A stretch of 64,000 bases of DNA from Chitinophagaceae bacterium (GTDB taxonomy: Bacteria > Bacteroidota > Bacteroidia > Chitinophagales > Chitinophagaceae): assembly GCA_019638595.1 (NCBI GenBank), contig JAHBTJ010000004.1:1-64000 (forward strand). The letters run 5' to 3'. Under the pieces are notes generated by a model. It saw nothing but the letters and a program-made list of their open reading frames with translations. It was not told the origin of the DNA and made no database searches. How positions within the stretch are numbered: the stretch's first letter is position 1; each line of letters starts with the position of its first letter. Positions 1-8,967 of this stretch are shown one piece after another. The position numbers were made by a program, and so were the translations under genes.

Positions 1-2719
1 CATTATCTGATTGATGTTGTTGTAATAAATTATTATTGATATCATAACTGTCAAAAATAAATTTGGAAGCATACCTTGAGTCACGTTGTACTATGCCTCC
101 CTGAACTGATGAAAAACTAAAGTCTGTTATACCGACTGACGTTTCAATCTTTGCAATATTATCAGGTAGTGGTTTATCTGAGCGATAGGAAATAAAACTG
201 GATGACAAAAGGCGTTTATTGCTACCATTGGTATTCGATTTAAATATGCTTTTTTCAACAGGCGAATTAATAATATTCAAATCATTTAGCTTCTTTATAC
301 CTTGTGATAACATATTGGAAGAAGTGATACCAGTATATGAAAACGGATATTTGTATTCGGTAGTTATAAGCTGACTATTGTTTACTTGCCGTTTTTCTTT
401 TCCCACCAAACTATAACCTGTATAATCATACTCAACAATTTCTTTCAATTGTGTACCATTTGCATGATCGTATGTTGTGGTAGTTTTTTTCTTCAATAGC
501 ACATCAGCCCTGGTAATTATATACCTTGCATAATTAAAAAGAGAGTTCAAACCGGTTTTTGTATAAGGGTTATAAAAATTCGAATACGGATCATAAAGAC
601 CAGGAGCAAAGGTGGTAAATGGACCTTTAAGGGCAAAGGGAGTTACTTTAAAGCCTGTGAACTCGTCCAACAAAGGCTGAATAGAGATCGGGTAATACTC
701 TAGTTCTTCTTTTTCAACTGACTGAAATACGCCGGCTGAGGGGTGGGAATAAACTGTCTTTGATTTGAGTACAGGTTGATCCCAGAAACTATATTGTGGA
801 ATGTAATAAGTAGGAAAATCTATATTTACAGAAATATTATTACTATAAGCCTGTATAAGATTTGAATTTGTTTCTGGAAGAATAGAAAAATGATAATCAG
901 TGTAAGAATCATTCGAAAGTTCTCTTACTTTGGGATACCATCCAATTTTTGACTGTAAATAATTGTCGTTCAATTCTTGGGCTACGTTTGATGCGTGAAA
1001 AAGCTTTTTAACCATTTGAAGATGAATAACACCCGATCCCCCTGAAAGGTCAACAATTTCCCTTCTCTCTCTTACATAAAACTTGGAGTCTGTATAATTC
1101 GTAAAAAGTGTGCCGGCACCAAAACTTTCACCATATATATAGCTTTTTTCCACTGTTTTTCCTGTCGATGAAACTAAATCATCACTGGAAATTGTTGCTA
1201 TTCTTAATCCACCTCCATAAATATTATTTCCAGTTTGTAGATCCTTGTAAACGTTCGATTCAAAAGTATACCTGGTTGAGCCGCCTGTAGGGTAAGTAAT
1301 CTTTTTTAGTGTATACACAGTCCGACTGTAAAAATAGCTTTTGTCGACACCTTCTGAGTAAACAGCGCCGAGATCTGCAGAACATTGATTATCTGTTATG
1401 TTGTGATAGCCGAATCTAATTTTGGGTGCGAACTCTCCGTTTGATACCTTTTGAGGATCTCCCTGATAATAACCGAAGCAATCGTAATAGGTGAAATTCG
1501 AATTTTTTCCCTCATATTCAAATCCATATCGCTCAATAATTCCATCTGTATTTCCATGAATATGCACAGAATCAAGAAATGTTTTCCCCCCAAAAGTGCT
1601 ATAAAAAAATAGTATTTTTTTTAATTGCTGGTTGTCGTGGTTTTTCTTTATAACGATTGAGCTCACAGTTCCGTTTGTGTTTCTTGTAATGGAGACGTTC
1701 TCTTTAACGCCGGTTATATTAGATAACAAACTCACATTATACAAGGTTGAAGATCCCTGCAATATTTGAGTTCCATTGTCTCTATGTGGGTAGCATGGTA
1801 CCAATGTTACGCCTTCCGTATGAGGAATATAGTCTCCTGCAATAAATGTTCTGCTGGATCCAGGTGTTGGCGCACTTATTTCCTGGGCGGCAGTATAGCC
1901 AAATGTTATTGTTTTGCCAAGATGTGTTTTCAATTCAGAAATCAGCCATGCATTGCTATACTTTTTTAGCTGGCCGCTTACGGTTACCTGAAGATTTTCC
2001 GAATTGGCTACTCCATTCCCTAACGTGTATTGAGTACCATTTCCACCTATTATGTTAAAAGTATTTATTAGCCCGTCTGTACCTTTAGTATAATTTATCT
2101 TGAGGGTGTTGTTACTTAATTGAGTAATTATTTTATTGGTCCTATCTGTAATAATAAACTTGCTGTCTTGTTCAGGAAGCCCGACAGTAAATAAGTCAAA
2201 TTGACCATCCAGATAGTTTGCAGCAGTAGAGGTTACTAAAGGTATATCATCACCAGGGCTTAATTTAACATACCGTGAAAGATACTGATCTCGTTCCAAT
2301 GGATTTGAAAATCCATTGTTGAGGTAATACATGATATCCTGTCCGGCAGAAATGTTATTCATATCCGGCATTGTGGAGATTTCATCAATCAATCCATAAA
2401 CAGTCCGCGAGGCCCGGTAACCGGGCGAAAGCGCCCACCCCAGCCCTACATCGCCGCTGGTTTGTCCATATTTTATTCCGGAAGCATGGTAGGAAATTCC
2501 GATAGGAATTGTATTGCCATCTACAATTATATTGTAGAAATTAATATTGATCTCAGGGAGACCATTTGCAATTGATACTTTGTAATCTATAAACTTGTTG
2601 AATTCAGTAGTTCTTGGTGATGGAGGAGTAATATTTTGAAGTCCATCATTCTGCGAATACCCCCCCAGGCTACTTAACAGAAGCAAAAGAAATAAATACA
2701 GACGAAATTTTGTTTTCAT
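1..2719 (-). CDS. RHS/YD-repeat-like large secreted protein, N-terminal part (runs off left edge)
   Basis: An open frame of 906 codons begins at the ATG at 2717-2719 and continues without a stop to the window edge, so only the N-terminal part is present. It opens with a signal peptide (KTKFRLYLFLLLLLSSLGGYSQ). Next comes a region typical of Bacteroidota RHS-like proteins: a PPSP motif, then GLPEININFY, then a GISYHASGIK stretch and VGLGWALSPGYRASRTVYG around residues 30-110. The remainder is rich in Tyr, Asn, Ser and Thr with YTYD-like strands, as in beta-rich YD-repeat shells. In this family the missing C-terminal part usually carries the RHS core and a variable tip, sometimes a toxin; that part cannot be seen here. 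The DNA is visibly more AT-rich than its neighbours, which suggests accessory or transferred DNA. The family call rests on remembered motifs; the exact function is unknown. Confidence 0.8.
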   Translation of the reverse strand, partial: MKTKFRLYLFLLLLLSSLGGYSQNDGLQNITPPSPRTTEFNKFIDYKVSIANGLPEININFYNIIVDGNTIPIGISYHASGIKYGQTSGDVGLGWALSPGYRASRTVYGLIDEISTMPDMNNISAGQDIMYYLNNGFSNPLERDQYLSRYVKLSPGDDIPLVTSTAANYLDGQFDLFTVGLPEQDSKFIITDRTNKIITQLSNNTLKINYTKGTDGLINTFNIIGGNGTQYTLGNGVANSENLQVTVSGQLKKYSNAWLISELKTHLGKTITFGYTAAQEISAPTPGSSRTFIAGDYIPHTEGVTLVPCYPHRDNGTQILQGSSTLYNVSLLSNITGVKENVSITRNTNGTVSSIVIKKNHDNQQLKKILFFYSTFGGKTFLDSVHIHGNTDGIIERYGFEYEGKNSNFTYYDCFGYYQGDPQKVSNGEFAPKIRFGYHNITDNQCSADLGAVYSEGVDKSYFYSRTVYTLKKITYPTGGSTRYTFESNVYKDLQTGNNIYGGGLRIATISSDDLVSSTGKTVEKSYIYGESFGAGTLFTNYTDSKFYVRERREIVDLSGGSGVIHLQMVKKLFHASNVAQELNDNYLQSKIGWYPKVRELSNDSYTDYHFSILPETNSNLIQAYSNNISVNIDFPTYYIPQYSFWDQPVLKSKTVYSHPSAGVFQSVEKEELEYYPISIQPLLDEFTGFKVTPFALKGPFTTFAPGLYDPYSNFYNPYTKTGLNSLFNYARYIITRADVLLKKKTTTTYDHANGTQLKEIVEYDYTGYSLVGKEKRQVNNSQLITTEYKYPFSYTGITSSNMLSQGIKKLNDLNIINSPVEKSIFKSNTNGSNKRLLSSSFISYRSDKPLPDNIAKIETSVGITDFSFSSVQGGIVQRDSRYASKFIFDSYDINNNLLQQHQSDN

Positions 2720-2765
2720 AAATTGTTTTTCCCATTATTAATGTCTAAAAACTGAAGTCTCTTTC

Positions 2766-3122
2766 TTAGGGGTATTTATTGTCTTTATCACCGATTCCCC
2801 TGGTCAAAGTATTCCACCAATTTTCATTTCCTCCACGCTGAATGTTGTTGACTTTTGAGGAAACGTTTTCTGCCGCTTGTAAGAAACTCAGTGAAGTAGC
2901 CAGCGAATCTATTCCCGGCAGGTACCTGCCGCTGAGCAGCCTGTCCATCCTGCTGCCGGCATTGTTGAATTGTTTGGTAAGCCGGTTGTCTAAGCCGTTC
3001 AGCTTTTTATCAATATGAGAAGTGTAGCCGGGAGGAAGTTCTGCAACTGCAATGAATTGGCTATCCTGCGCTTGTAGCAGCAGTATATTTAATAGTAAGA
3101 TTATTGTAAACAGGTGTTTCAT
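2766..3122 (-). CDS. Small secreted protein of unknown function beside the RHS-like gene
   Basis: The frame encodes 118 residues from the ATG at 3120-3122. A TTG five codons upstream is also in frame, but the ATG gives a clean signal peptide (MKHLFTIILLLNILLLQAQ), so it is preferred. The mature part is polar, with a helical stretch (LDNRLTKQFNNAGSRMDRLL) and a GGNENWWNTL tail. It lies 46 bp upstream of the RHS-like gene on the same strand and is probably co-transcribed. The LPPGYTSHIDKKLNGLDNRL segment recalls the start of longer coiled-coil secreted proteins that accompany RHS genes in Bacteroidota, so this could be a shortened relative. No function is assigned. Confidence 0.6.
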   Translation of the reverse strand: MKHLFTIILLLNILLLQAQDSQFIAVAELPPGYTSHIDKKLNGLDNRLTKQFNNAGSRMDRLLSGRYLPGIDSLATSLSFLQAAENVSSKVNNIQRGGNENWWNTLTRGIGDKDNKYP

Positions 3123-3367
3123 GGTAGCGTTTTTCAAAAGCTTATTTGCACTTCTAAGCTACACAAGTTTTTAACATTTGTTAAAATATTTTTTACAACG
3201 CAGGGGTGTTATCGTATAACTGGTTGAATATATTTGTTTTAGAAGTTATCCACATCGTAAAAATACGGTGCAGAAAAGGAAAGACTATTACTTTTTTATT
3301 CACCCGGGATGCTCAAAATGAAGCGGGCTTTAGTATTTGGTAACCGCCTGCCATTGCTACCTTCTCT

Positions 3368-4978
3368 TTAATTGCTCCAACTGCCGATATTGGCAATGCC
3401 CCAGCGATCGGGGTGGGCATAGCTGAAGTCCTGCCGGTAACGTGGAGGTATTTCTTTAAGGAAGGAACCCGTTTCGTAAGAAGGAAAAATTTCTTCGTAG
3501 GTAGCCATCGTCTGGAAAGAGATCCGCCGGTAAATATGCGACCGGGTAATGTTTTCTTTTCCATCCAGTCCCGATGCGCCCAGTAATTCCACGAAACTTT
3601 TTACGGTGTTCTTATGAAAATTAGCCACCCTCGTTTTCTTATCATCTACAACAAGCCCTATCGTTAGCTTTGGGTCCTGCGTTGCTACACCAACCGGGCA
3701 TTTATTGGTATTGCATAATAAAGCCTGGATGCATCCCACGGCCATCATCATGGCCCTGGCAGAATAGCAGGCGTTGGCGCCTAATGCCAAAGCGCGCATA
3801 ATGTGAAAGCCGCTTGTGATCTTGCCCGAAGCGATCACTGTAATGTGCCTCCTGATATTAAGCCCGTTCAGGATATTATATACAAAGTCCAGCCCGTCTA
3901 AAAGCGGGGCGCCTACATAGTTCGAGAACTCCTGTGGCGCAGCGCCTGTTCCTCCTTCAGCCCCGTCTACCGTAATAAAATCAGGATAAATATCCAGTTC
4001 CATCATGGCTTTGCAAATGCTGATGAACTCGCTTTTATGACCGATGCATAATTTAAAGCCAACCGGCTTTCCATCTGCAAGTACGCGTAGCCGTTGTATG
4101 AAATAGATCAGTTCCCTGGGGGTATTGAACGCGGTATGGTAGGGCGGTGAATCTACTTCCGTATGGGGAGTTATACTCCTGATAGCCGCAATTTCGGGGG
4201 TGTTTTTTGCCGCCGGTAAAATGCCGCCGTGCCCCGGCTTGGCGCCCTGCGAAATTTTAAGCTCTATCATTTTCACCTGCGGGTATAAAGCTTTTTCCCG
4301 GAACAGGGTTTCATTAAAGCTGCCATCGGCCGACCGGCAGCCGAAATAGCCGGTACCGATCTGCCATACCAGGTCGCCGCCCTGCCGCAGGTGGTACGGG
4401 CTGATGCCACCTTCCCCCGTATTCTGGGCAAAGCCCCCGATCTTCGCTCCTCCGTTCATCGCTTCCACGGCATTCGCGCTTAAAGCCCCGTAGCTCATGG
4501 CAGAAACATTATAAATGCTGCATGAGTAAGGTTGCCGGCAATCTTTATTACCGATCATAACCCTTGGATTATGATCCAGCAGCTTAAAATCTTTCGGTGC
4601 AATGGAATGACACATCCACTCATACCCTTCGGCATATACATCAAGTTGTGTACCAAAGGGCATAGTGTCGTTTTCTTTTTTAGCCCGCTGGTATATGGTG
4701 GAGCGGTCTACCCGGTTGATGGGCCTGCCGTCAATATCCGATTCTATGAAGTACTGGTAAATTTTGGGGCGAAGTTCTTCCATCAAAAACCGTAACCTGC
4801 CAAAAACAGGGTAGATACGCATGATAGAATGTTTGGTCTGTATCATATCGTAATAACCCAAACCGGTTAACAGCAATATTATTGCCAGGATAACATACCA
4901 GTTTGGGTTCAGGTACAGGGCAAGCGCCAATGTTAGCAATATCAGTGTAGTGGAAATGATGATAAAACTTCGCCTCAT
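3368..4978 (-). CDS. FMN-binding glutamate synthase family protein (membrane-anchored GltS-like)
   Basis: A 536-residue protein with two hydrophobic N-terminal segments (about residues 5-23 and 27-43), followed by a full glutamate-synthase FMN/Fe-S barrel. Visible motifs are GEGGISPYHLRQGGDLVWQI (189-208), KISQGAKPGHGGILP (241-255) and FITVDGAEGGTGAAPQEF (334-351). Cysteines at 416, 422 and 427 have the 6/5 spacing of the [3Fe-4S] ligands of glutamate synthase. There is no glutamine amidotransferase domain and no GltD partner nearby, so it is not a complete GOGAT by itself. Family members are stand-alone FMN oxidoreductases of unproven substrate. The genes on either side point to no pathway. 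Confidence 0.88.
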   Translation of the reverse strand: MRRSFIIISTTLILLTLALALYLNPNWYVILAIILLLTGLGYYDMIQTKHSIMRIYPVFGRLRFLMEELRPKIYQYFIESDIDGRPINRVDRSTIYQRAKKENDTMPFGTQLDVYAEGYEWMCHSIAPKDFKLLDHNPRVMIGNKDCRQPYSCSIYNVSAMSYGALSANAVEAMNGGAKIGGFAQNTGEGGISPYHLRQGGDLVWQIGTGYFGCRSADGSFNETLFREKALYPQVKMIELKISQGAKPGHGGILPAAKNTPEIAAIRSITPHTEVDSPPYHTAFNTPRELIYFIQRLRVLADGKPVGFKLCIGHKSEFISICKAMMELDIYPDFITVDGAEGGTGAAPQEFSNYVGAPLLDGLDFVYNILNGLNIRRHITVIASGKITSGFHIMRALALGANACYSARAMMMAVGCIQALLCNTNKCPVGVATQDPKLTIGLVVDDKKTRVANFHKNTVKSFVELLGASGLDGKENITRSHIYRRISFQTMATYEEIFPSYETGSFLKEIPPRYRQDFSYAHPDRWGIANIGSWSN

Positions 4979-5013
4979 AGTATATGCTGAATTTTATAGC
5001 CAGCGCTCCGGTT

Positions 5014-5388
5014 CTAATGGTTTACCACGTCCAGTATCTTGATCTTTTTAAGTCCCCCCGGTAACGCCCATTGTATGGTCATGCCTTTTTTGAAACCGAT
5101 CAAAGCTACACCTAAAGGTGAAAAAACCGAGATTTTCTGATCTTTCAAATTTGCATGGGAGGGAAGTGTTAATACGAATTTCCATGTTTTCTTCGTATGG
5201 ATGTCTTCCGCTTCAAATTGTGAGTTTAATTTAATAATGTCGTCGCTCACTTTTTTGTCATCTACTATTTCCGCTTTATCCAGTTCTTCCGCCAACTGCC
5301 CTATTTCTCTTGATTTAAGATGGGGCGGGCAATTGGTGATCAACGATTTTAAAGTGCTGTAATCTGAATTACTGATAATTGGTTTCAT
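5014..5388 (-). CDS. GreA/GreB-family transcription factor (Rnk-like)
   Basis: A 124-residue protein. The C-terminal half (about 70-124) matches the GreA/GreB C-terminal FKBP-like domain, with SPLGVALIGFKKGMTIQWAL and a following GGLKKIKILDV. The N-terminal half is a short helical segment, shorter than the GreA coiled coil, which fits the Rnk/nucleoside-diphosphate-kinase-regulator type found in Bacteroidota. Such proteins bind the RNA polymerase secondary channel; without an acidic tip they are expected to modulate rather than stimulate cleavage. It lies 35 bp upstream of the FMN glutamate-synthase-like gene on the same strand and may share its transcript. Confidence 0.82.
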   Translation of the reverse strand: MKPIISNSDYSTLKSLITNCPPHLKSREIGQLAEELDKAEIVDDKKVSDDIIKLNSQFEAEDIHTKKTWKFVLTLPSHANLKDQKISVFSPLGVALIGFKKGMTIQWALPGGLKKIKILDVVNH

Positions 5389-5512
5389 GATTTAATTGTT
5401 TTTAAAACGGTAATGATCTGCAAAAGCATAATAAAACTCCGTTCACCGGGAGCGATGTGGTTTGGATCAGTAGCCGTTATGATGAAAGAATTGTATAGAT
5501 ATGGTAAACCAT

Positions 5513-5548
5513 CCCTCCGTTTCAGAATAGTGCGAAATGAACGGAGGG
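5513..5548. other. Inverted repeat in a divergent intergenic region
   Basis: The arms CCCTCCGTT (5513-5521) and AACGGAGGG (5540-5548) are a perfect 9-bp inverted repeat with an 18-nt spacer. They sit 30 bp before the start of the ferredoxin-reductase-like gene, in the gap between two divergent genes. No T-run follows on either strand, so an operator or a leader hairpin is more likely than a terminator. A related CTCCGTTCACCGGGAG sequence lies about 75 bp upstream. Confidence 0.5.
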
Positions 5549-5577
5549 CTTAATTAATAAAGGCTTTGTTATTGGAA

Positions 5578-6768
5578 ATGATTAGAAACAGCCTGTTGCC
5601 ACCAATGGATATGGCGGAACGAAATGATATATGTAATGACTGTTTCATAAAACACTATTCGCAAATATACGGCTTTATTATTGGAAACATCTCCTATTTT
5701 CGTGATATTGAACAAATGCCAGGATCATTATTAACATTTCGTATTACGGATATTATACAGGAAACTCCTGATGCATCCAGCTTTGTACTGGAAAATACGG
5801 AAGGAGATCCTGTTGCTTACAAAGCCGGGCAGTTCCTGACGCTTATTTTTAATACAGGGCATAAGGAAGTAAGGAGATCTTATTCCATTTCTTCAGCTCC
5901 GGGTATAGACGACCGGCTGCAGATTACTGTTAAGCGGGTTCACAACGGGGAAATTTCCCGCCTCCTGCTGGATCATTATAAAAAAGGCGATCATTTAAAA
6001 GCCCTTGCACCGTCGGGAAGATTTATAAACGACATGAACGATGAAGAAGCGGCAGACATTTTTTTGCTGGCGGCAGGAAGCGGCATTACTCCCGTTTTTT
6101 CTTTGCTGAAAGAAATGCTGTATAACAAAATGCAAAATAACGTAGTTTTAATTTACCAGAATCATACAAACGCTTCCACTATATTTAAAAGAGAGCTGGA
6201 AAACCTGGCTCAACGTTTTGCCGGTAGTTTTACGCTGATCAATTTTGTAAGCCGGCAGGCTGAACAGAAGGGGCACAACGATCCTCACCGGAAATTGACC
6301 AACGATCGGTTAGAGAAAATAATTCCCGCGTGCATGCGCTATGCCAGGCGCCGGGCAAAATTTTTTATATGCGGACCTGTTTCGTTCATGCGAATGTGCC
6401 AGTATACCATTATGCTGATGGGTTTTAATGAGTACCAGGTGAAAAAGGAATATTTTGTTATTGACGCTCCACCAGCCCCGCCTCTTATCTCCGATCCGCA
6501 GCCACATGTTGTTAAAATACATTCCGCCAACAATATCATCGGGTTCGAAACTCAATACCCTGCTACCATTTTACAATCGGCTTTAAACAAAGGCATTCAA
6601 CTGCCTTATAGCTGTAAAGGCGGCAGGTGTTCCGCGTGCACGGCGCGATGCATAAAGGGAAAAGTGCTAATGAGCAGGAATGATGTGCTTACTGAAAAAG
6701 AGGTAAGCTCCGGACTGGTGCTAACCTGTGTAGGCTACGCGGAAACAGATATTGAGCTGGAGATGTGA
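5578..6768 (+). CDS. Ferredoxin-NADP reductase / 2Fe-2S ferredoxin fusion oxidoreductase
   Basis: A 396-residue protein from the ATG at 5578; an in-frame TTG at 5566 is possible but less likely. After an N-terminal extension of about 50 residues containing two close cysteines (CNDC) comes an FAD-binding barrel with the RRSYSISSAP signature. A NAD(P)-binding lobe follows (LLAAGSGITPVFSLL, and FFICGPVSFM). The C-terminus is a plant-type [2Fe-2S] ferredoxin with C-x4-C-x2-C (SCKGGRCSACT) and a distal Cys in LTCVGY. This is the layout of phenylacetyl-CoA epoxidase PaaE and related flavodoxin/ferredoxin reductases. It would pass electrons from NAD(P)H through FAD to the iron-sulfur centre. No paa oxygenase genes are nearby, so the acceptor is unknown. 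Confidence 0.85.
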   Translation: MIRNSLLPPMDMAERNDICNDCFIKHYSQIYGFIIGNISYFRDIEQMPGSLLTFRITDIIQETPDASSFVLENTEGDPVAYKAGQFLTLIFNTGHKEVRRSYSISSAPGIDDRLQITVKRVHNGEISRLLLDHYKKGDHLKALAPSGRFINDMNDEEAADIFLLAAGSGITPVFSLLKEMLYNKMQNNVVLIYQNHTNASTIFKRELENLAQRFAGSFTLINFVSRQAEQKGHNDPHRKLTNDRLEKIIPACMRYARRRAKFFICGPVSFMRMCQYTIMLMGFNEYQVKKEYFVIDAPPAPPLISDPQPHVVKIHSANNIIGFETQYPATILQSALNKGIQLPYSCKGGRCSACTARCIKGKVLMSRNDVLTEKEVSSGLVLTCVGYAETDIELEM

Positions 6769-6817
6769 AAGCACGGGCTGCCTGGCGGGCTTGGTATCTT
6801 GCATTGGTAATATTGTA

Positions 6818-7306
6818 TCACTCCATATCTTTCCCGGAAAAACCAAAGGGCAGCAGGTTGGCGGCATTGTTTATTACAACAACCTCTCCTTCCAGCCCGC
6901 CTAAAACCAGTTGTATGGGGGAGTTTTGCCGGGTTTGCTGCTCCAGTAAGCTCTGGCGGCAAATACCACAGGGAAAAACGGGCTGCCTGCTAACCTGGCT
7001 TTTTTGATTATGGTAGCTAATGGCGATCGTATGGATCCTGGCGCCGGGATAAACTGATGAGATAGCGGAGAGTAACACTCTTTCCGCACATATTCCAACC
7101 GGGGAAGACGCATTTTCCTGGTTGGTGGCAGTTATTACTTCTCCATTTTCGAGCAGGGCGGCTGCGCCTACAGCAAACCGTGAGTATGGGGCATATGCAT
7201 GTGCTGTAGCTGCTTTCGCTTTTTCAAGCAACATATTGTATGCGGCGGGCAATTCGGCTGCACTGTTAAAAACCTGGTATGAAAAATGAATGACTTCGGT
7301 TTTCAA
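6818..7306 (-). CDS. cdd: Cytidine deaminase
   Basis: A 162-residue protein with the complete zinc site of tetrameric cytidine deaminases: CAE (NASSPVGICAERVLL) and PCGICRQ. It deaminates cytidine and deoxycytidine to uridine forms in pyrimidine salvage. The only start that keeps the full N-terminus is the TTG at 7304-7306, because a stop lies four codons upstream and the next ATG is inside the conserved fold. It lies 35 bp downstream of lepB on the same strand and ends convergently with the oxidoreductase gene. Confidence 0.93.
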   Translation of the reverse strand: MKTEVIHFSYQVFNSAAELPAAYNMLLEKAKAATAHAYAPYSRFAVGAAALLENGEVITATNQENASSPVGICAERVLLSAISSVYPGARIHTIAISYHNQKSQVSRQPVFPCGICRQSLLEQQTRQNSPIQLVLGGLEGEVVVINNAANLLPFGFSGKDME

Positions 7307-7341
7307 TCTTCCGTTTTAAGCATGAATGCGTATAGCAGGCC

Positions 7342-8832
7342 CTATTTGATAGACCTGAACAACCTGTTCCAACGGGGACCTTTATTCCAACTGAACCATA
7401 TAAGCGATGCGCGCCCTACCACATGGTCTTCAGGTACAAATCCCCAAAACCTTGAGTCTTGTGAATTATGCCTGTTATCGCCCATCATCCAGTAATAATT
7501 CATGTTAAAGGTATACTGGTTGGTTTCTTTTCCGTTGATGATGAATTTTCCATTGCTTTCCTGGAAAGCATTGCCTTCGTATACCTCAATGATCCTGCGG
7601 TAAAAAGCAATGTTTTCGGAAGTAATAGTAATAGTTGCCCCCTTTTTAGGTATCCATATAGGTCCGTAAAAGTCTTCGCTCCATTTATAATGTGCCGTAT
7701 CGTTGGGAAATACTTTAGGATTATACGGGATCACTTCTTTTTCCACTTTTACAACCATCGGCAGCTTGGCCATCCTTTCCGCTTCCTGTTCGGTAAGAAT
7801 GATCCAGTACTTCATTACATTCTCCATATAAAACTGGCCACGCTGCGGGTCGGTTTCCACGTTGAACTCCTCGTACAATTCATCTTCGTCTAAAAACGAC
7901 CCTTTGGTTTCAACAACATAGCGGTTTGCAAGGTTGGTTGGCACATAACCATTTTGACCATTTATATATACAACACCGCTTTTTATCTGTATACTGTCTC
8001 CGGGAATACCAACACAGCGCTTAATAAAATTTTCGCGTTTATCTACAGGGCGAACAATAATATCATCGCGTTCAAGCAAAGACTGGCGGTCGCCCCCGTA
8101 ATCTTCCCGGAGGATATCGTAATAATTTTTTTCCGACTGGAAGGCGCCCACCACTGTATCGCCTACAGGATAATTGAATACCACCACATCATTTCTTTGT
8201 ACATCGCTCGACCATAAACGTTTGTAAGGAAGCCTGATCCATTCCAGGTACGATTTTGTGCCGGTAACGGGAGCCGTATGATGCACAAAAGGTATGGCGA
8301 GGGGCGTATTAGGCAGCCTGGGACCATAGCTTAGCTTGCTTACAAATAAAAAATCGTTTACCAGCAGGGTTTTTTCCATACTGCCCGTAGGTATTACGTA
8401 AGCTTCAAAAATAAAAGTACGGATGATGGTAGCCGCTACTACCGCAAACACACCGGCATCTATCCATTCGCGGGCCGAGGATTTTTTATAATTTTTTACA
8501 ACAGCGTTGCCGGAATACCGCTCGTTTTTTGAATAGCCCAGGTAAGGAAAATAAATAAACGGAACAAATACGGCCGCAGCGTGATGTAATAAAGAGAACC
8601 TGCCAAAGTGCTCTACAAAACGGATATAGATCCAGATGGTAATGAACTGCCCGACAATAGGTATAAACTGCAGGAAAAACCAATACTTCTTCAGGGGCAT
8701 CTTTTCTATCATCTCCCAGGTGTTGTAATAAGGAACCAACGCTTTCCAGGGTTCAATGCCCGCCTTCTTAAACATGCCATACAAGCCTATGTGAAAGCCA
8801 ATAGTACAGAGTATAAAAATTATCCAGCCCAT
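7342..8832 (-). CDS. lepB: Signal peptidase I with N-terminal membrane extension
   Basis: A 496-residue type I signal peptidase, which cleaves signal peptides of exported proteins at the cytoplasmic membrane. The catalytic Ser is in GSMEKTL (about Ser151) and the general-base Lys in ENFIKRCVGIPGD (about Lys271); the C-terminal box MMGDNRHNSQDSRFWGFVP is complete. The first 105 residues hold about three extra hydrophobic segments (a DUF5684-like module), a usual extension in this phylum. A large insertion lies between the Ser and Lys boxes and another before the C-terminal box, as in other Bacteroidota LepB proteins. Start ATG at 8830-8832. Confidence 0.95.
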   Translation of the reverse strand: MGWIIFILCTIGFHIGLYGMFKKAGIEPWKALVPYYNTWEMIEKMPLKKYWFFLQFIPIVGQFITIWIYIRFVEHFGRFSLLHHAAAVFVPFIYFPYLGYSKNERYSGNAVVKNYKKSSAREWIDAGVFAVVAATIIRTFIFEAYVIPTGSMEKTLLVNDFLFVSKLSYGPRLPNTPLAIPFVHHTAPVTGTKSYLEWIRLPYKRLWSSDVQRNDVVVFNYPVGDTVVGAFQSEKNYYDILREDYGGDRQSLLERDDIIVRPVDKRENFIKRCVGIPGDSIQIKSGVVYINGQNGYVPTNLANRYVVETKGSFLDEDELYEEFNVETDPQRGQFYMENVMKYWIILTEQEAERMAKLPMVVKVEKEVIPYNPKVFPNDTAHYKWSEDFYGPIWIPKKGATITITSENIAFYRRIIEVYEGNAFQESNGKFIINGKETNQYTFNMNYYWMMGDNRHNSQDSRFWGFVPEDHVVGRASLIWFSWNKGPRWNRLFRSIK

Positions 8833-8967
8833 TCTGAAATATTAGGTTTAAAAGTTGCCAAAAATAGGATAAAATAGTTGATTATGCCGATATGTCGGCG
8901 GCAGGTGAAAATTGTTACAGTTTGGGAACTGCTAATTTGTTAAAGATTCTTAAAGTGGTTTTTGCGG

